A stretch of 64,000 nt of DNA from Anaeramoeba flamelloides (taxonomy: Eukaryota; Metamonada; Anaeramoebidae): NCBI GenBank assembly GCA_027625915.1, contig JANTQA010000048.1, forward strand, positions 1,984,001-2,048,000, written 5' to 3'. Below are positions 47,510 through 60,232 of this stretch, piece by piece; position 1 is the first letter of the stretch, and every line of letters starts with the position of its first letter. The translations under genes were made by a program, and so were the position numbers. The notes beneath the pieces were generated by a model. It did not search any database. It was not told the origin of the DNA and saw nothing but the letters and a program-made list of their open reading frames with translations.

Positions 47510-50500
47510 AAAAACTTACTGAATGGTATTTGACCAAATTTTCTCCCGTTTTGAATGTTTTTACGTTTCTATAAAGTTTTTTTCAGAACAAAAAAGAGAA
47601 TAAATTTATTAGTGATCGAGATTAAAACTTGTAAAAAAAAATCAACAAAATTGAAAACCATTTAACATAACAATTTAAATTCATTTGTAAAGAAAGTTTG
47701 AGATGTAAGAACCTGAAAACATAATTTCAAATGTGTTGAAAAGACATTTAAGTGGTTTAGATTAGTTTAAGATTCTAAATGTCTTGAAATGTTTTCATTT
47801 TTAATTTTTGTGCAATTGGTTTGAAAAGGTTGAAACTGTTCTTTAAACAATTAAATGGTTTGAGGATTTTGGGTTTGTTAAGGGATAAAAAACATTGAAA
47901 AAAACTGTTGTTGAATATCAGTTAATAAGTAAAGAAGAAATAAAAAAGTTACTCTTGACATAATAAGAAAAAATGATTTTTTCAAAATTTAAATCCCTTT
48001 TTTTTTTAACGATTACTTTTAAAAATTTTTTCTTAAAAATTCTTCAAAATGAGTTTGCATTTGGATAATATTTGAGATCTTACTATTTGAATAAACAAAC
48101 ACATGGATAAGGTTTCAATAAAAGTTTTATTTAATTACTCTAATTAAAGTAATTTGGAATTTATCGAGTTGAATGAAATAAATTTGTGTGCTGTTTAAGT
48201 GGTGCCCATATTTTTTTAACAGTGATTCGAAAATTCAACACACAATGTTGAAAAAACTGTTTTTCAGAATTTCTTTCCAAGAGACTGTACATTTCAGGAA
48301 ATTTTGTCTTGAATAAACATTATTTTTTGATCAAAAATTATTTCAATCCCTAAGGAATTCAAGTAACTATTGACTCATTCCATCTCTTTTTGGTTAGATA
48401 GGCTTATAAGAATGTGAGAGTATCATGGGTTGAGTAAATTAGAGAAACAAAGGTCAAGAAATAAAATTTATATCCTTGGCAATTCAGACAATTCTTAGTG
48501 TCCCCTCTTACATGTTTTAAAAAAAATTCTACAATAATTTGAATTGTTTCCTATAGTAATTATTCAGACTTTAAAAACATAAATTTAAATCCTCGATAGT
48601 AGGCTCAATATCCCCCTTTTTTGTCTCTTTGTGTTTTAAAAAATTTAAATGTTGTACAAATAAGGAATTATTTTAATTGTTCAAGGTGTTTAGTTTCTTT
48701 TGTTAAAATATAGTAATAATTAGATTGTTTGTGGTTTGACAAAAAACTTAAACTTTTAATTAAAGATATATGTTGGAACATTATTTTGAAAAATGTAGTT
48801 TTTTTATTATTTATTTAGAGAAAGGAGTAATTAAAGAAAATTGTATCAAATAAAAAAAAAGAGAACAATAAAATTAATTAAAATTATATATAAAATAATA
48901 ATAATATCATTTGCTTTTGCAAGTTAAAACGTTCCATATACTGAATATACAGGAGTGACAAAAACCCGATAGAATTATGATAGATTACAGATAAAAATTC
49001 CACAATCTGTGATTAATAATTGGCATTCCACGACTCCGAAAAGTGGGGTACTAGGCACCTGAATTTATATCTATTTTACTATTTTAGGTATTGTTTGTTT
49101 TCACTTTATTTTTATTATTTTTACTTAATTACCTCAAGTTTTCTAACCATACGAGATTTGATAAAAAAATCCCGACAAGTGCAATAAATAATTGCCTCCA
49201 TTTAAGAACCAAACTTTCCAAATTATAACTCACTACTTATTAGAATGATGATTAATTAAATTACACTTGTTCCAAACACCTTTTCAATCAATCAAAAAAC
49301 AAGAATAAAAATATCATTTTCCTAAATTTAGAGCAAAATTCTCTTAAGGGTAGAGCGATTACAGTGAATTTTTTATTTTCTGAAATGGATTAAAACTTTT
49401 TAGTAATTTTTATGAGTACCTAATAACAATCAAAAACCAGCCAACCTATGATGTACATTTGATCTCCAAAAATCAACAACTCAAGATGAGGACATTTTTA
49501 GAAAAAAGTGCTAAAGAGCAACACTCAATTTCCAATTAGAATAGTTAGAATATATAATTTTGAAAACAAAGAATGTCAGTTTTGAAGTATCTCTCTTCGG
49601 CGCTTTTTGAGATATAGTTGATTTTTTTTCCTTTTTTTTTCATTTTTCAAATGGTTATTATTATTATCTCAAGAATATTACATAATCCTTACTTGGTCAA
49701 ATTTAGAACGTTACCAAATAACCACAAACCAGATAAAATCAAATTAAATTGATTGGGAAATTCAAGAAAGCACTTTGGTTTAAATTAAAGAAATTTAACC
49801 ATTTGGAAATAGAAAATGAGAAAAGATGATTTTTTTTTTGAAATTATGATTTTTTGGAATTGAGAATGGTTTTAAAACTTTATTTTTTATTCTTTGAATT
49901 TTTTTTCAAAGATGATCCATTGAAATTTTTTTTTTTTGTTATTTGATTATTGTCAACTAAAAGTAGGGCTATTTCACAATACCCTTTTTGGTCCCAGATC
50001 ACCCCTTGAGTATGGGGCAAATTCACAGTAAATGACTAGACCTATAAACTATTTTGTTTTACAAAATATTGAAACCTCCTTTGGTTATCAAACAATTAAA
50101 CAGGTGTTCTATCTAAACCCCAGTTAAGGATTTTTATATAGGTCTATTATGGAGTTCATAAAAAAATTAGGTAGATTTTATATAGGTTTTGATTTTAAAT
50201 AAAAAAAATTAAAACTTCATTTTTACGAATTTAAACAATTAAAAATTGTGTTCGTGATTATTTTCATTTCAGGTATTTTTTTTTCAATTCCCTACACTTA
50301 AGAGGGTAAGTACATTTTTCATTTTTTGAGTGCCACCATTTATGTGAAAGTGAATTCTTAAAATCATTTCTTGAGCCAAATCAATTGATATTTTAAGAAA
50401 TATTGGATTCGAATATATCTTCGTATAAAATATTTTCATCCCAACTAAAAAATGGAATTCAAAAAAATGAAAAAATTGATTTAGAAACAATAAATAAAAA

Positions 50501-51320
50501 TCATTTATTTCTTGATCTTATTTATAACATTTGACACAATTACTTATTCTTAAATTGGGTTTGTTTTTAATTCTTTATGGAAATAATTTTGTTTGTAAAT
50601 ATTTTGAGAAAAAAATTACTTTTTATTTCTAAAGAATAACAAAAATGAATTTTAACATCCTATTGTCATACAAGTCATCTAATTCAAGTTTCGGTTCCGA
50701 AAATCAGAGATACTTTACAAATTCTTCTTGAATGTAAGGTTTTATTGGACAAATTTGTTTGATTTGTATAATTATTTATTTTCTATTAAATTGAGAAACT
50801 CAAAAATAATTCTGAATAGGTTGAAATTTTTTTATAATTTTTTTTTAATTTTGGGTTGAAATTTTTGTAACTGTTTTTTGATTCCAAAAATTCCACCACT
50901 TTATTTAAATTTTTGAAATAGTATTCTTTATTTTGGTATTGTTTGATAAAAATGTTTGAAACATGATTTTTGAAAGTTAATTTGTATAAAAAAGTTTTTT
51001 AAAATAATAATAAATAGTAATGGGATGAGTAATTCGAGGAAACGAATTGTTGGGATTCATCCAAAATAAGAAGATAAAATCAACAAATCTTCGAAAATAG
51101 GTTTTTATCGAATCTTTTTTTTTTACATTCTTGATTACAACAAATTTATTTGGAAAGGTGATCTTTCGTGTTTGGTCTTCTAAAGAAAAGATTTGTTTCA
51201 AATACACACCTTTTCGAGTCTATTTTTTCGTTTACTGTTTGATGAATTTCACTTATTCGTATAAACACATTTCTAGATCCAAAATCTAATTTAATATAAC
51301 CAAAAATTTAATCAAAATAA
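47105..51320. other. AT-rich intergenic stretch
   Basis: No firm gene. Minus-strand open frames at 50284-50490 and 50977-51226 have somewhat coding-like composition. The second (51226 down to 50977, starting TRKGVYLKQIFSL after an AATAG) could be an exon, but I could not join either to anything. A long A run lies near 47480-47503. Confidence 0.35.
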
Positions 51321-51449
51321 ATGTTCCAAAAATCGAAAAATGAAAGATTCAACTCTGAATTGGTTCGTTTTCTTTTCACAGATAGACCAACGAATGAGAT
51401 TTTGTATTCAAAGTTTCAATATCTGTTGGCACTCAAAAAATATTTTTCA
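51321..51449 (+). CDS. Possible small exon, unknown
   Basis: ATG-initiated frame MFQKSKNERFNSELVRFLF ending at a good donor-like TTTTCA/GTAATG near 51449. No matching downstream exon found before the TMX3-like gene. Composition is less AT-biased than its surroundings. Weak call. Confidence 0.2.
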
Positions 51450-51628
51450 GTAATGTTCACACAATTAAAATTTTTTAAAATCTCAAAATGTATTTACTTC
51501 CTTAAATTATAATGAACTTTCAATTCATGATAAGTCTTATTTAAAAGAAGTTTTACAATTAATAATCAAGTCCAATTGTTAATTTTACTCCATAATATGG
51601 AAAAAATATTTAGACATTTTTTCATTTT

Positions 51629-53166
51629 ATGAAATCCCAAATAGTTTTTTCTTATTTCCTTTTCTCACTTGTTGTTCTCTTCTGTGTCAAAACAGAGTCT
51701 GAAATTGACAATGTCATTGAGCTAACAGAAGAAAATTTTGACTTTGAAGTTGATGAGAACGAAAAATGGTTTATCAAATTTTATACTGACTGGTGCGGTA
51801 AGAAACAATTAATTCACCATAGTTTATTTTAAATTAATCTTTTTGATTTTACAATACGATCGATTTTTTTTTTATTGTTTTTCCTTTTTCTTATAATTTA
51901 TCTTTTTTTGTTTTTTCAAATAATTATTTGACTTTTTTCTTTTTTTTTTATTTTTATTTTTTCCAATCACCAACAGGACATTGTAAAAAACTCAAACCAA
52001 TCTTTTCCAAATTAGCAGACCGAGAATCTTCTATTAATTTTGGAAGTGTCAATTGTGAAAAGCAAAAGAATTTATGCAAAAAATACAAAATCAGGGGTTA
52101 TCCAACATTAAAATTTTTTTCAGGACCACAAGTTTGGGACTACCACGGCGCACCAACTAAAAAGAATATGATGGAATTTTGTGAAGCCATGACAATGCCA
52201 GCATTTCTTCCCATGACAACAGCTGAAATTAAAAAAATCTCCAAACAAACCGAAAGTTCCGAGTCTTATATAATTGCTTTATTTCCCGAAGCAGATGATC
52301 CTACTGACAAAAGTAACGAGGTGTACCAAGAGATCCAGCAAATTGCGAACAAATACCGAGGGCTCTCAAACTTCCATTATCTTGCGATCAACGAGGTCAA
52401 GGGGATTTATGATAACTTTGTTGACATTGTTTCAGAATCTGGTCCAATTGTAATTTCAATTCGCGACTCAAAATATTCACCAAGCTATTTCAAAATGTCT
52501 GCTTCAGAGAGTGAAACTACCTTAGAAGAATGGGTCGATATCAATTTGTTACCTCTTTTGCCACAGTTTAATCAAGAAACCTTTATCAAAATTACAAGAT
52601 CAAAAAAATTAATTGCACTTGCTGTGATAGATCCAGACAACGAAGAAGCAAACGATTATTTAGAAATTGTTAAGAAAGTCTCCAGCCAAGAAAATAGGTT
52701 AGTGTTTGCCTGGATAGATGGAGTCGAGCATGTCAACTATGTCTCACAATTCAAAGTCAAACAAGATAATTTACAGCAAGTTGTAGTAATTGATTTTGAA
52801 AATGAAAAATACTTTAACCTCCTCCAAGAGGAAGATCAAGAGGAAGCCGAAACACTCTCCGAAACTGAAAAGATAACTAAATTGATTGACGGTGTCTTTT
52901 CTGGTGCTATCAAAGCACAAGGGAAAGGTTCCGGGTTATTAGGAATGATCATGCACATCTTTAATCAAATTCCTAACTTGGCGAGGGAAAAGCCAATTTT
53001 AGCCTCAATTTTTGTTGTTCTTTTAATTGTCCTTATAGTTTCTTTATTTTGGCCAGGTACAAAAGAAACAGAAGAAACTCCAGAAACAGAGACGAAGGAG
53101 GGAGAAAAGGAAAAAAACGAAGAAAAAGGAAAAAACAAAGAAAAAGAAAAGAAAAAAGAGAAATAA
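51629..53166 (+). CDS. TMX3-like transmembrane thioredoxin (ER protein disulfide isomerase)
   Basis: Two exons, 51629-51797 and 51977-53166, joined in phase over a 179-nt intron that splits the glycine codon of the active site. The product is 452 residues. A signal peptide (MKSQIVFSYFLFSLVVLF) precedes a thioredoxin domain with the redox motif WCGHC at residues 55-59 and the cis-proline segment RGYPTLKFF. Two further thioredoxin-fold-like regions without cysteine pairs follow, then one membrane span near 394-415 (ILASIFVVLLIVLIVSLFW) and a charged tail ending KKEK. The last four residues fit the K-K-x-x COPI retrieval signal for ER membrane proteins. The a-b-b'-TM-KKxx layout and the length both match animal TMX3 (about 450 aa). 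The predicted role is thiol-disulfide exchange on secretory proteins, with the active site in the ER lumen. Confidence 0.88.
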
Positions 53167-54829
53167 GGGAATTATTCTTAACAACAATAATAATTCATAA
53201 AAATAGACTACAACGAAAAAGTTGAATCCTATGATAACTTTCAAAATTTTTTTTGAAAAATTACAATTATTCTGCTTTATTCTTTTCTTTCTTTCTTTTT
53301 ATTTTTTTTTGAATACTTTTTCGTCAACACATTACAAAATATTTAAACATTACAAAATTTTATCAATAAACAATTATCTTTAACTAAAAAAAAGATTATT
53401 TATTTTATTGTTGTTGAACGTCTTTAAATTGTCCTCTTGTTGCTCTTATATTCAAATTTCAAAACTAAAGAATAAAAAAAATCAAAAAAGAAGAAAAATT
53501 AAGACAGAAAAGTAAAAGTAAATTTTCCTTGGTAATTCTTAAAAAAAAAGAAAACTACATAAATTAATTCTAAAAAGTCAATCAAATTTTTCTGGATATT
53601 TTGTTGAAATGATCAAGAAAATAAACCAAAGGATTTTTTGAAGAATACTGATTCAGTAACTTAAATATCTTTTTGAAAAGTTAAAATTGGGATGAATAAG
53701 ATAACAATATGTCAATTTTCTAGATATTATATTCCAGTTTAAGAATTAAACTTTTGCATTTGTTATCTTTTAAATATATTCGAAGATTATTTGATCAAAA
53801 ATGCATTTTTAACTGATTAGAGTATTTTGGAATCTTTTGAAGTTTCTGATTTTTTAAAAATTAATAATAAAAGCTGATTTTCTACTTTTTTTTTAGAAAA
53901 TTTTGGTTAATTATAATATCAATAAATTGTAGGAATTCATTTGCTAGTTTAAATAATAATCATAATAATAATAAAAAAAAACATAAATATACCTAAAAAC
54001 AAAATATCTTTCGATAATAATGTTAAATACTTAAATTATCATTTTTTCCAGTCAAGGCTGAAAAATTTACAAACAATAACATGTCTACAAAGATGATTCA
54101 ATTTGCTTAGACTTGTTGGTCAACTTTCTGCCAATTGCTTACTCTTTTAATTTTGGTTATTTTCAAATTGGGAATTGTTTTTTTTGTTATTCAAAATAAC
54201 TTTTTAGGATGTTGGTGGGAGTTTATAGTTATCAAAATTAGAAGAGTTGTGGGATAAATCAAATAAGTAAAATTTATGTCGATCAAGTATAGCGGTTTAT
54301 ACTAATTTTCAAAAAAAGTGAAAACAAAAAATATATTTTAATCATCCAACTTACCCAATTTTTTTGTTTTTAATAAACAAATTATGATCATAAAAAATTG
54401 AGTTGAAAATTTCTACATCAAATTAATCAATTTGCTTGAGTTTGGTAATTTAAAGATGGTTTTGGGAAATTCAGTATGAGTGAAAAATTTTCAAAATTAT
54501 TAAAAAAAATTGGTAGTATTTTTTACATTTTTTTTATTTATTTTTTAAAACAACAATTATAAATATATTTGTTTGTTTTTAATTTTATATTAATTATTAG
54601 TATTAAATAACCCGTTTCAAATAATATCTCTGGCAATTTTGTTGATTTCTCTTAAAATTAGTTGATTATAATTCTCTCTTGAATGATATTAATAATATTA
54701 CCTATCGAGGATTATAATCAGTATTTTTTTTTGAATTCACTAAAATAACACCAGATATTTGTAGAAAATCAATTCTATCAATTACCCTTAATTTTAACTA
54801 ACTACTTTTATCGATATTACTAAATTATG
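53167..54829. other. AT-rich intergenic stretch
   Basis: Nothing recognised except AT-rich sequence; the 3' flank of the TMX3-like gene. Confidence 0.5.
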
Positions 54830-54930
54830 AATAAAAATTCAAATAAATTTTGCCCTTCATGTTTAAAATATTAACAGAAAGAAATAATAGAAAATATTGA
54901 TCACTTTTTGTGAGTTTGTAAAACCTAACA
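54830..54930 (+). mobile_element. LINE 3' remnant, short
   Basis: Reads FCPSCLK, a stop, then KEIIENIDHFL followed by a stop and VCK. This is the C-x2-C...H-F-L-x-x-C zinc-knuckle-like end of the same LINE family as 21925-22506. Heavily decayed. Confidence 0.5.
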
Positions 54931-54963
54931 TCTTCAAACTGTTTTTAAGATATGATTTATAAC

Positions 54964-55160
54964 AAATTCAACTCTTAAAACATAAACTTTGAACGAAATT
55001 TAAGTAATATAAAAATTTTAAATTAACACTGCACACTTTTTGGAATTTTTTTTTTACACAAATTATTTTATAGAATTTGAATTTTGTACCTTAATTTGAG
55101 CTTTTTTAGGTATTTGAAATTTTATTGAAAGTTTGTGTCGTAAAAGTGGGACTGACTGTA
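54964..55160. mobile_element. Foldback MITE, family 1, copy 4 (diverged)
   Basis: The right arm is well kept (GTAAAAGTGGGACTGACTGT); the left arm is degraded (TTCAACTCTTAAAACATAAA). The most diverged of the four copies. Confidence 0.7.
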
Positions 55161-55605
55161 ATTAATTTTTATTTTATTTTTTTCTTGAATAATTACTAAA
55201 TTTTAATTGTGTTATTTTAAAAAAAAACCTAATTTTACTATTATTTTAAAAATACAATAATTTTTTTTAATATCGAGAATAAATTAACACACACAATTTT
55301 TTTGGATTGAAAAGGTAAAATTAACTATAAAACTATAATGAAAAGTAATTCGTTAGATTTTGATAAAAATTTATTCTTAAAAATAATGAATCACAATTTT
55401 ATACTAAGCTAATTTGATAGTTATGTTGATCATAATATTTTTTAAAAAAAAAACAATTATAAAATGAAAATTTTGCATTTTTTTATTTTATATTGATCAA
55501 TATTTTATAAATTAATCATTAAAATTCACCGGTTATGAATAAAATATTTAAAATAAGAAGTAATTGAAGTTACTAAAGAAAATTGGTTTTCTTATTTATT
55601 GGTTA

Positions 55606-56183
55606 TATATGTCCTTAATAAAAATAAGCACGATTTTTTTTTGATTAATATTTTTCGAAATTAAGAACTAACTTAATTCAATTAACCACTGTGATAATTT
55701 TTTTTAGAATAAAAACACTCTCAACTTGTGAATATCGAAAATATTTTTTTGAATTAGTGTGTACTTTTTTATTTTTTTTTGAAAAATTTGGGTTGAGAAA
55801 AGTTTTAAATAAAAGAATAAGTTAATATATTAAATTAGAATGCTTTTCCAGAAAGTTTATCCTTTAAGTTTAACTTTTTTTTTTATTTTACCATTTAAAA
55901 CTAAAAAAAACATTTGAGGACCAAATTAGTGTATTTTGTGAAAAGAAAATTCCCATAATTTAGAATTTGTTTTTGTAAATGAGTTAAAACAAGATAGTAT
56001 ATCTAAAAATATACATAATTTCAAGGTTGAAATCAAGGATTTTGGCAAAAAATGTTTTCAAGAAAAAGCTAAATTGAAACTTTATTTATTTTTATTTTAT
56101 CATTTTGTTTTTATAATTGTATTAATGGAAAGTATTTGATCAGTTTTTCATTTTTAGTGTTTTTTGGTTCGTAAGGACATATA
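55606..56183. mobile_element. TIR element family D, copy 2 (inverted)
   Basis: A 578-bp reverse complement of 46526-47104 over its full length, bounded by TATATGTCCTTA and TAAGGACATATA. The high similarity suggests recent spread. Confidence 0.8.
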
Positions 56184-56289
56184 ATACTTTATATTTATTC
56201 AACAAATTAATTGTTTTTTTATATTTTTTAATTAATGAAGAGAGATGATTTTTTATAAAATTTTCTTATTATTTAAAAAAAAATAAAAA

Positions 56290-56400
56290 CAGTCCATTAG
56301 TTTTTTCAGAATTCCAAAGAATTTGGTAGAATCTAAGGTTTTTCTCTATTCTTTCAAATTCTGGGAAAAGTGGATACTCTACGTACACTACAATACTTTT
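56290..56400. repeat. Repeat family G, fragment
   Basis: Contains the palindromic TTCAGAATTCCAAAGAATT module and TACTCTACGTACACTACA, related to 12000-12500. Confidence 0.5.
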
Positions 56401-56845
56401 TGGAACCAACAATTTATTTGGAGTTTTTTTATCTTTACTGTTATTTTGACAAGATTATGCCTATTTGGAGATCTTTTCTTTTAAAAATGGAAAGAAAAAA
56501 AAAAAAATATTTTTTAAATATTTACAAAAAAAAAAAGAGAAAGAAATAAAAGAAAGTCAAAAAAATAACAAAAAAAGTTTAAAAATTCATTTAAAAGTTT
56601 TTTTTTTGCAGTAGAAGTGTTGAATAGGTGGTCATTATTTTTTTTTAGTTGAATTTGTTTGGATCATTATCATAATTTATTTTGATAAAGTATTATTAAT
56701 TTTTAACTAAAGATAGATCAACTGAAATATGTTACTTTGATAAATTTTAAATTAGAACTATCTAGGCGAGGCACATCGATAAAGTTCTGAGTTTTTATTA
56801 ATTCAAATTTGTTTTTGAAATTTTCTTTTTTTTGGTTTTTACTTC

Positions 56846-57108
56846 TTTTTTAATTTTTTTTTTTTGTTTTTTTTTATTTTTTTAGTCTGTTTCCCAAAAA
56901 AACTTTTCGAAAAATTTCAGTACATTATTCCTACTTCTGGGTACTAACCCGGTCCAAGTAATTGTTCGATAGATTACATGTAAAGCTGATAGTTCACTTT
57001 GGTTGGGATTCATATTGCTTCAATTGGATATAGTTAAGTTCACTTTGCAGAATCAAAATATGTTCATTTTGTTTAGGATCAAATTGTGATCAAGTCTATC
57101 AATTCTTA
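56846..57108 (-). mobile_element. SINE-like element, copy 2 (minus strand)
   Basis: On the minus strand it reads AAGAATTGATAGACTTGATC ... CCAACCAAAGTGAACTATCA ... TTTGGGAAACAGAC and then an A-rich tail. The body aligns in order with 61637-61915. No coding frame. Less AT-rich than its flanks. Confidence 0.6.
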
Positions 57109-57536
57109 GATTGATTTATATCACTTTTACCTTATCTTCAAAAACTTTAACATGTAGAGTAGGAACATGAATATCTTAAAAAAGGTTATTTGTAAATAAT
57201 GAAAAAATATACAAAATGAATAAAAGTAACCTAAATTCAAAAACATGGGAAATATGACTTGATAACAGAAAAAAAGAGATTTAATGTTAAACAAAAGTAT
57301 TTTATATTGTCCAAAAGCCAACTTTATTTTCTGAGAAAATCCATGTAAAATAAAAGCAACAAACTTGGTTCTAAACTTTTAATGAATTAGTACTATTTAT
57401 CTTTTAGATATAAATATAAACGTTTGAATTAATTTTCATATTGTTATCTCAATTAAGGTAAAAAAACAATTATTACAAAATTAGATAAAACTTCTTTAAT
57501 TTTAAGTATATTAAGTATTTTATTAATAAAATAGTG

Positions 57537-57537
<1 letters not shown>

Positions 57538-57571
<34 letters not shown>
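57538..57571. repeat. (AAT)n microsatellite
   Basis: A perfect run of AAT/ATA triplets just past the 3' end of the SUN-domain gene. Confidence 0.9.
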
Positions 57572-57572
<1 letters not shown>

Positions 57573-57612
57573 TCAAAAGAAAAAAAAATAAATAAAAACT
57601 AAAAAAAAAACA

Positions 57613-59795
57613 TTAATCGTTATGAATTGCTATTCTATAAATACAAGTGTAGTCATGATCATAATTTGATAAAAATTGGAATTTAATAACTTTAAATTGG
57701 GAATTCCATTCTGAATTTAATGTTTGGAAGGTTTGGTAAGGGGTGTTTAAGTTTGTATCATAGAAAAAGGTACCCAATAATACGCCGATTTGATAAGAGC
57801 TCAGCACATCTTTTTGGTCTTGATATCCCCAAACTGTAAAATGTTTAGGTGCACTTTTCAGACTCTGCGATTTGGCCTTTTCCTTGATAATATGGCCAAT
57901 TGTAATTTTAGTAACGATTGTTGGTTGATTTAGTTCTATTACGATTTGTCCAGAATTTCCGGAAAAGGCCCAGCATTTGCCACGTTTCAGGGCTCTCTCT
58001 TTCAAAACGATTTGAGGGTTATTTTTTTCAAAGCCAAAGTTCCTTGCCAACCACGAATCCCCCTTATAGGGAGAACTAGAGATTTGGGATAAAACTTGAT
58101 TAGAGATGTCTTTTGGCATTTGCTTTTCGTTTTGATAATTTTTTATGGATTTAAAGATCAATTCCTTTTCTCTGTTGTGGAATTCTGATTGTACAAGTTG
58201 CGAAATTAATTCTGTTAATTCTGTTTTGGAAATAAATTGGCTTTCTTCGCCAAGGATTATTTCTGAATATTTTTCATTTAATTTTTTTCCGATAGTGTTT
58301 TTTGTTTGTAACCAGTCATGTTCTTCATATTTTGATAATTCGTTGTTCAGCTGTTCAAATACCTTATTTAATAGCGCTTTCCATATTTTGTATTGTTTGC
58401 TATTTTTTAAATCCGTTTGATCAACATCCTTAAAGAATACAATTGAATCCAATAATTTTAAAACATTTGCTTTCTCTTCTTCTTTTATCAAGGAATTTAT
58501 ATTCTCCATATTCTGTTCTTCTGTATCTTGATTATCATCAAAAAGATTTAGAAAGGATTGGTCGACTTTTGAGATTAATGAATCTAATTCCTTAATTTTA
58601 TTGTTAATTTCATTTTCAAGCCTATTATATACTCTATCCTTTGGTTTTACATCGTTTATTTGGCCACTTTCATCTTGATCATATCGGTTATTATTCTGGA
58701 TAAAAAATTGATTTTTCGTAATATCTAAATATTCGTTTTTCAAATTATCCACTTTATTATTAATAGCGTTTAATCTATTTTGAGAAATTTCAATATCCTT
58801 TTGTACCTTTTCACATTTTGTGCTAATATCGTTAATTGAATTTTTTATTTCAATAAGGATTTGGAAATCGTTATTAATTAACCCATCGCTGTTTTGCGAT
58901 AGACTTGTTTGCTCTAAAATATTTTGAGAATTATCTTTGTAATCATCGCATAATGTGATTAGGGAATTTGTTTCAATGCTAATTTCATTTGCAAAGCCGT
59001 TTATTTGCTCGTTTAATTTCAAATGGTTCTGCTCGATAACATCCAATGCATTGGTTAATTGGTCGTTGCTTAGGCCATGTTTAATATCGTCAATATATTG
59101 GTTGCAATTGTTTATTTTGATATCCTGTGATTCGATCCAGGTTTTCAATTTTGACGCAGAAGTTGCTAATTGTGTTTGTGCGGTCGCCCTTGGTGATAAA
59201 TAATCGGTTAACCACTTAATAGTATCTTCAAATTCTTTTAATTTCTTTTCAAATTGGAATAATTTTTCATTTAAATTGTCAACCGTCGGAATTCGTGTTA
59301 ATATTAATTCAACACTTGCAACAGATTTTTTGATCTGTTCAGAAGATGTGGTGATACCCCTTATCCTTGTTGAATATTGATTTGATTTTGATTCCATTTC
59401 TAATATTTTGTTTTCAAGTTTTAAATTATTATTATGCAGCATATTTAATTTTTGTGTTAATTTTGAAACTATTGGATCAAATGTTTCAATTATTTCTAGA
59501 TTTGAATCGATTTCGTTTGGATTCAGAACAATTCCAAAATTCTTTTCTAATTTTTCTGTAATTATTTCTTGAATCTTTTTTGAATATTTTATATTATCCA
59601 AAATTAAATATTCAAGCAATTCTTCTGTTTGATTATAATTAATTAAAGTGCTTTTTAAGTTTGTTTTCGTTTCAATTAAACATAATTCTTCAAGTTTTCG
59701 GAATTCTAAGGGTGATGTTTTTGGTACAATATTTTGAAGATAATTTCGAACAGTTTTTTCTAAAATTTGTTTTGTCTCGATGGAAATTGTATAAT
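57613..59795 (-). CDS. SUN-domain protein with long coiled coil
   Basis: The C-terminal 150 residues form a SUN domain: GKCWAFSGNSGQIVIELNQP, then SAPKHFTVWGYQD, LLGTFFYD and the closing HDYTCIYRIAIHN. All match Sad1/UNC-84 proteins (NCWAF, APKDFAVYG, LLGQFTYD, YTCLYRFRVHG). Upstream lies a long coiled coil (MLHNNNLKLENKILEMES, many heptads), as in proteins that trimerise and bind KASH partners across the nuclear envelope. The frame continues upstream of the first internal start candidate (59619, a TTG) through EFRKLEELC. It is open to 59853 without an ATG, and CAATTTTAG at 59804-59796 is a likely acceptor. No membrane span lies in the visible part, so the N-terminal exon with the span and start is probably missing or upstream of the repeat at 59883-59973. 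Confidence 0.85.
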
Positions 59796-59882
59796 CTAAA
59801 ATTGTATTTTGATTAATATTATTTGTTTTAATATTTATGTTTATTAATGAATATCAAAATTAAGGAAAGAATTATTCAAAAA

Positions 59883-59973
59883 GATAAGGATAAGGATAAG
59901 GATAAGGATAAGGATAAGGATAAGGATAAGGATAAGGATAAGGATAAGGATAAGGATAAGGATAAGGATAAGG
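59883..59973. repeat. (GATAAG)n hexanucleotide tandem repeat
   Basis: About 15 near-perfect copies, continuing into a degenerate GGAAATGG / GGAAAG block. On the minus strand it is open in all three frames (Leu-Ile, Ser-Leu or Pro-Tyr repeats) and lies just upstream of the SUN-domain exon. Confidence 0.9.
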
Positions 59974-60232
59974 AAATGGAAATGGAAAGGGAAAGGGAAT
60001 TAGAATAGGTGATACAATTCTTAATTTATTTTTTTTTCAATAAAAGGGAATGTGAATAGTGAAATGAAGGCAAAATTTTATTATTTAATATTTTTAATTC
60101 TAATAAACAATTTTCAAGATTAAATTGCAATTAAATAAAATATTTTCATTTTTAATTCCAATAAACTATTCTCCAGTATAAATGAAAAAAAATATACAAT
60201 TCGAACAACTTTAAAGTATAATTTTATTGATT

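Noticed and set aside
57127-57321. Minus-strand 64-aa hydrophobic frame
   Set aside because: Composition follows AT-rich intergenic DNA, with no splice or domain support.
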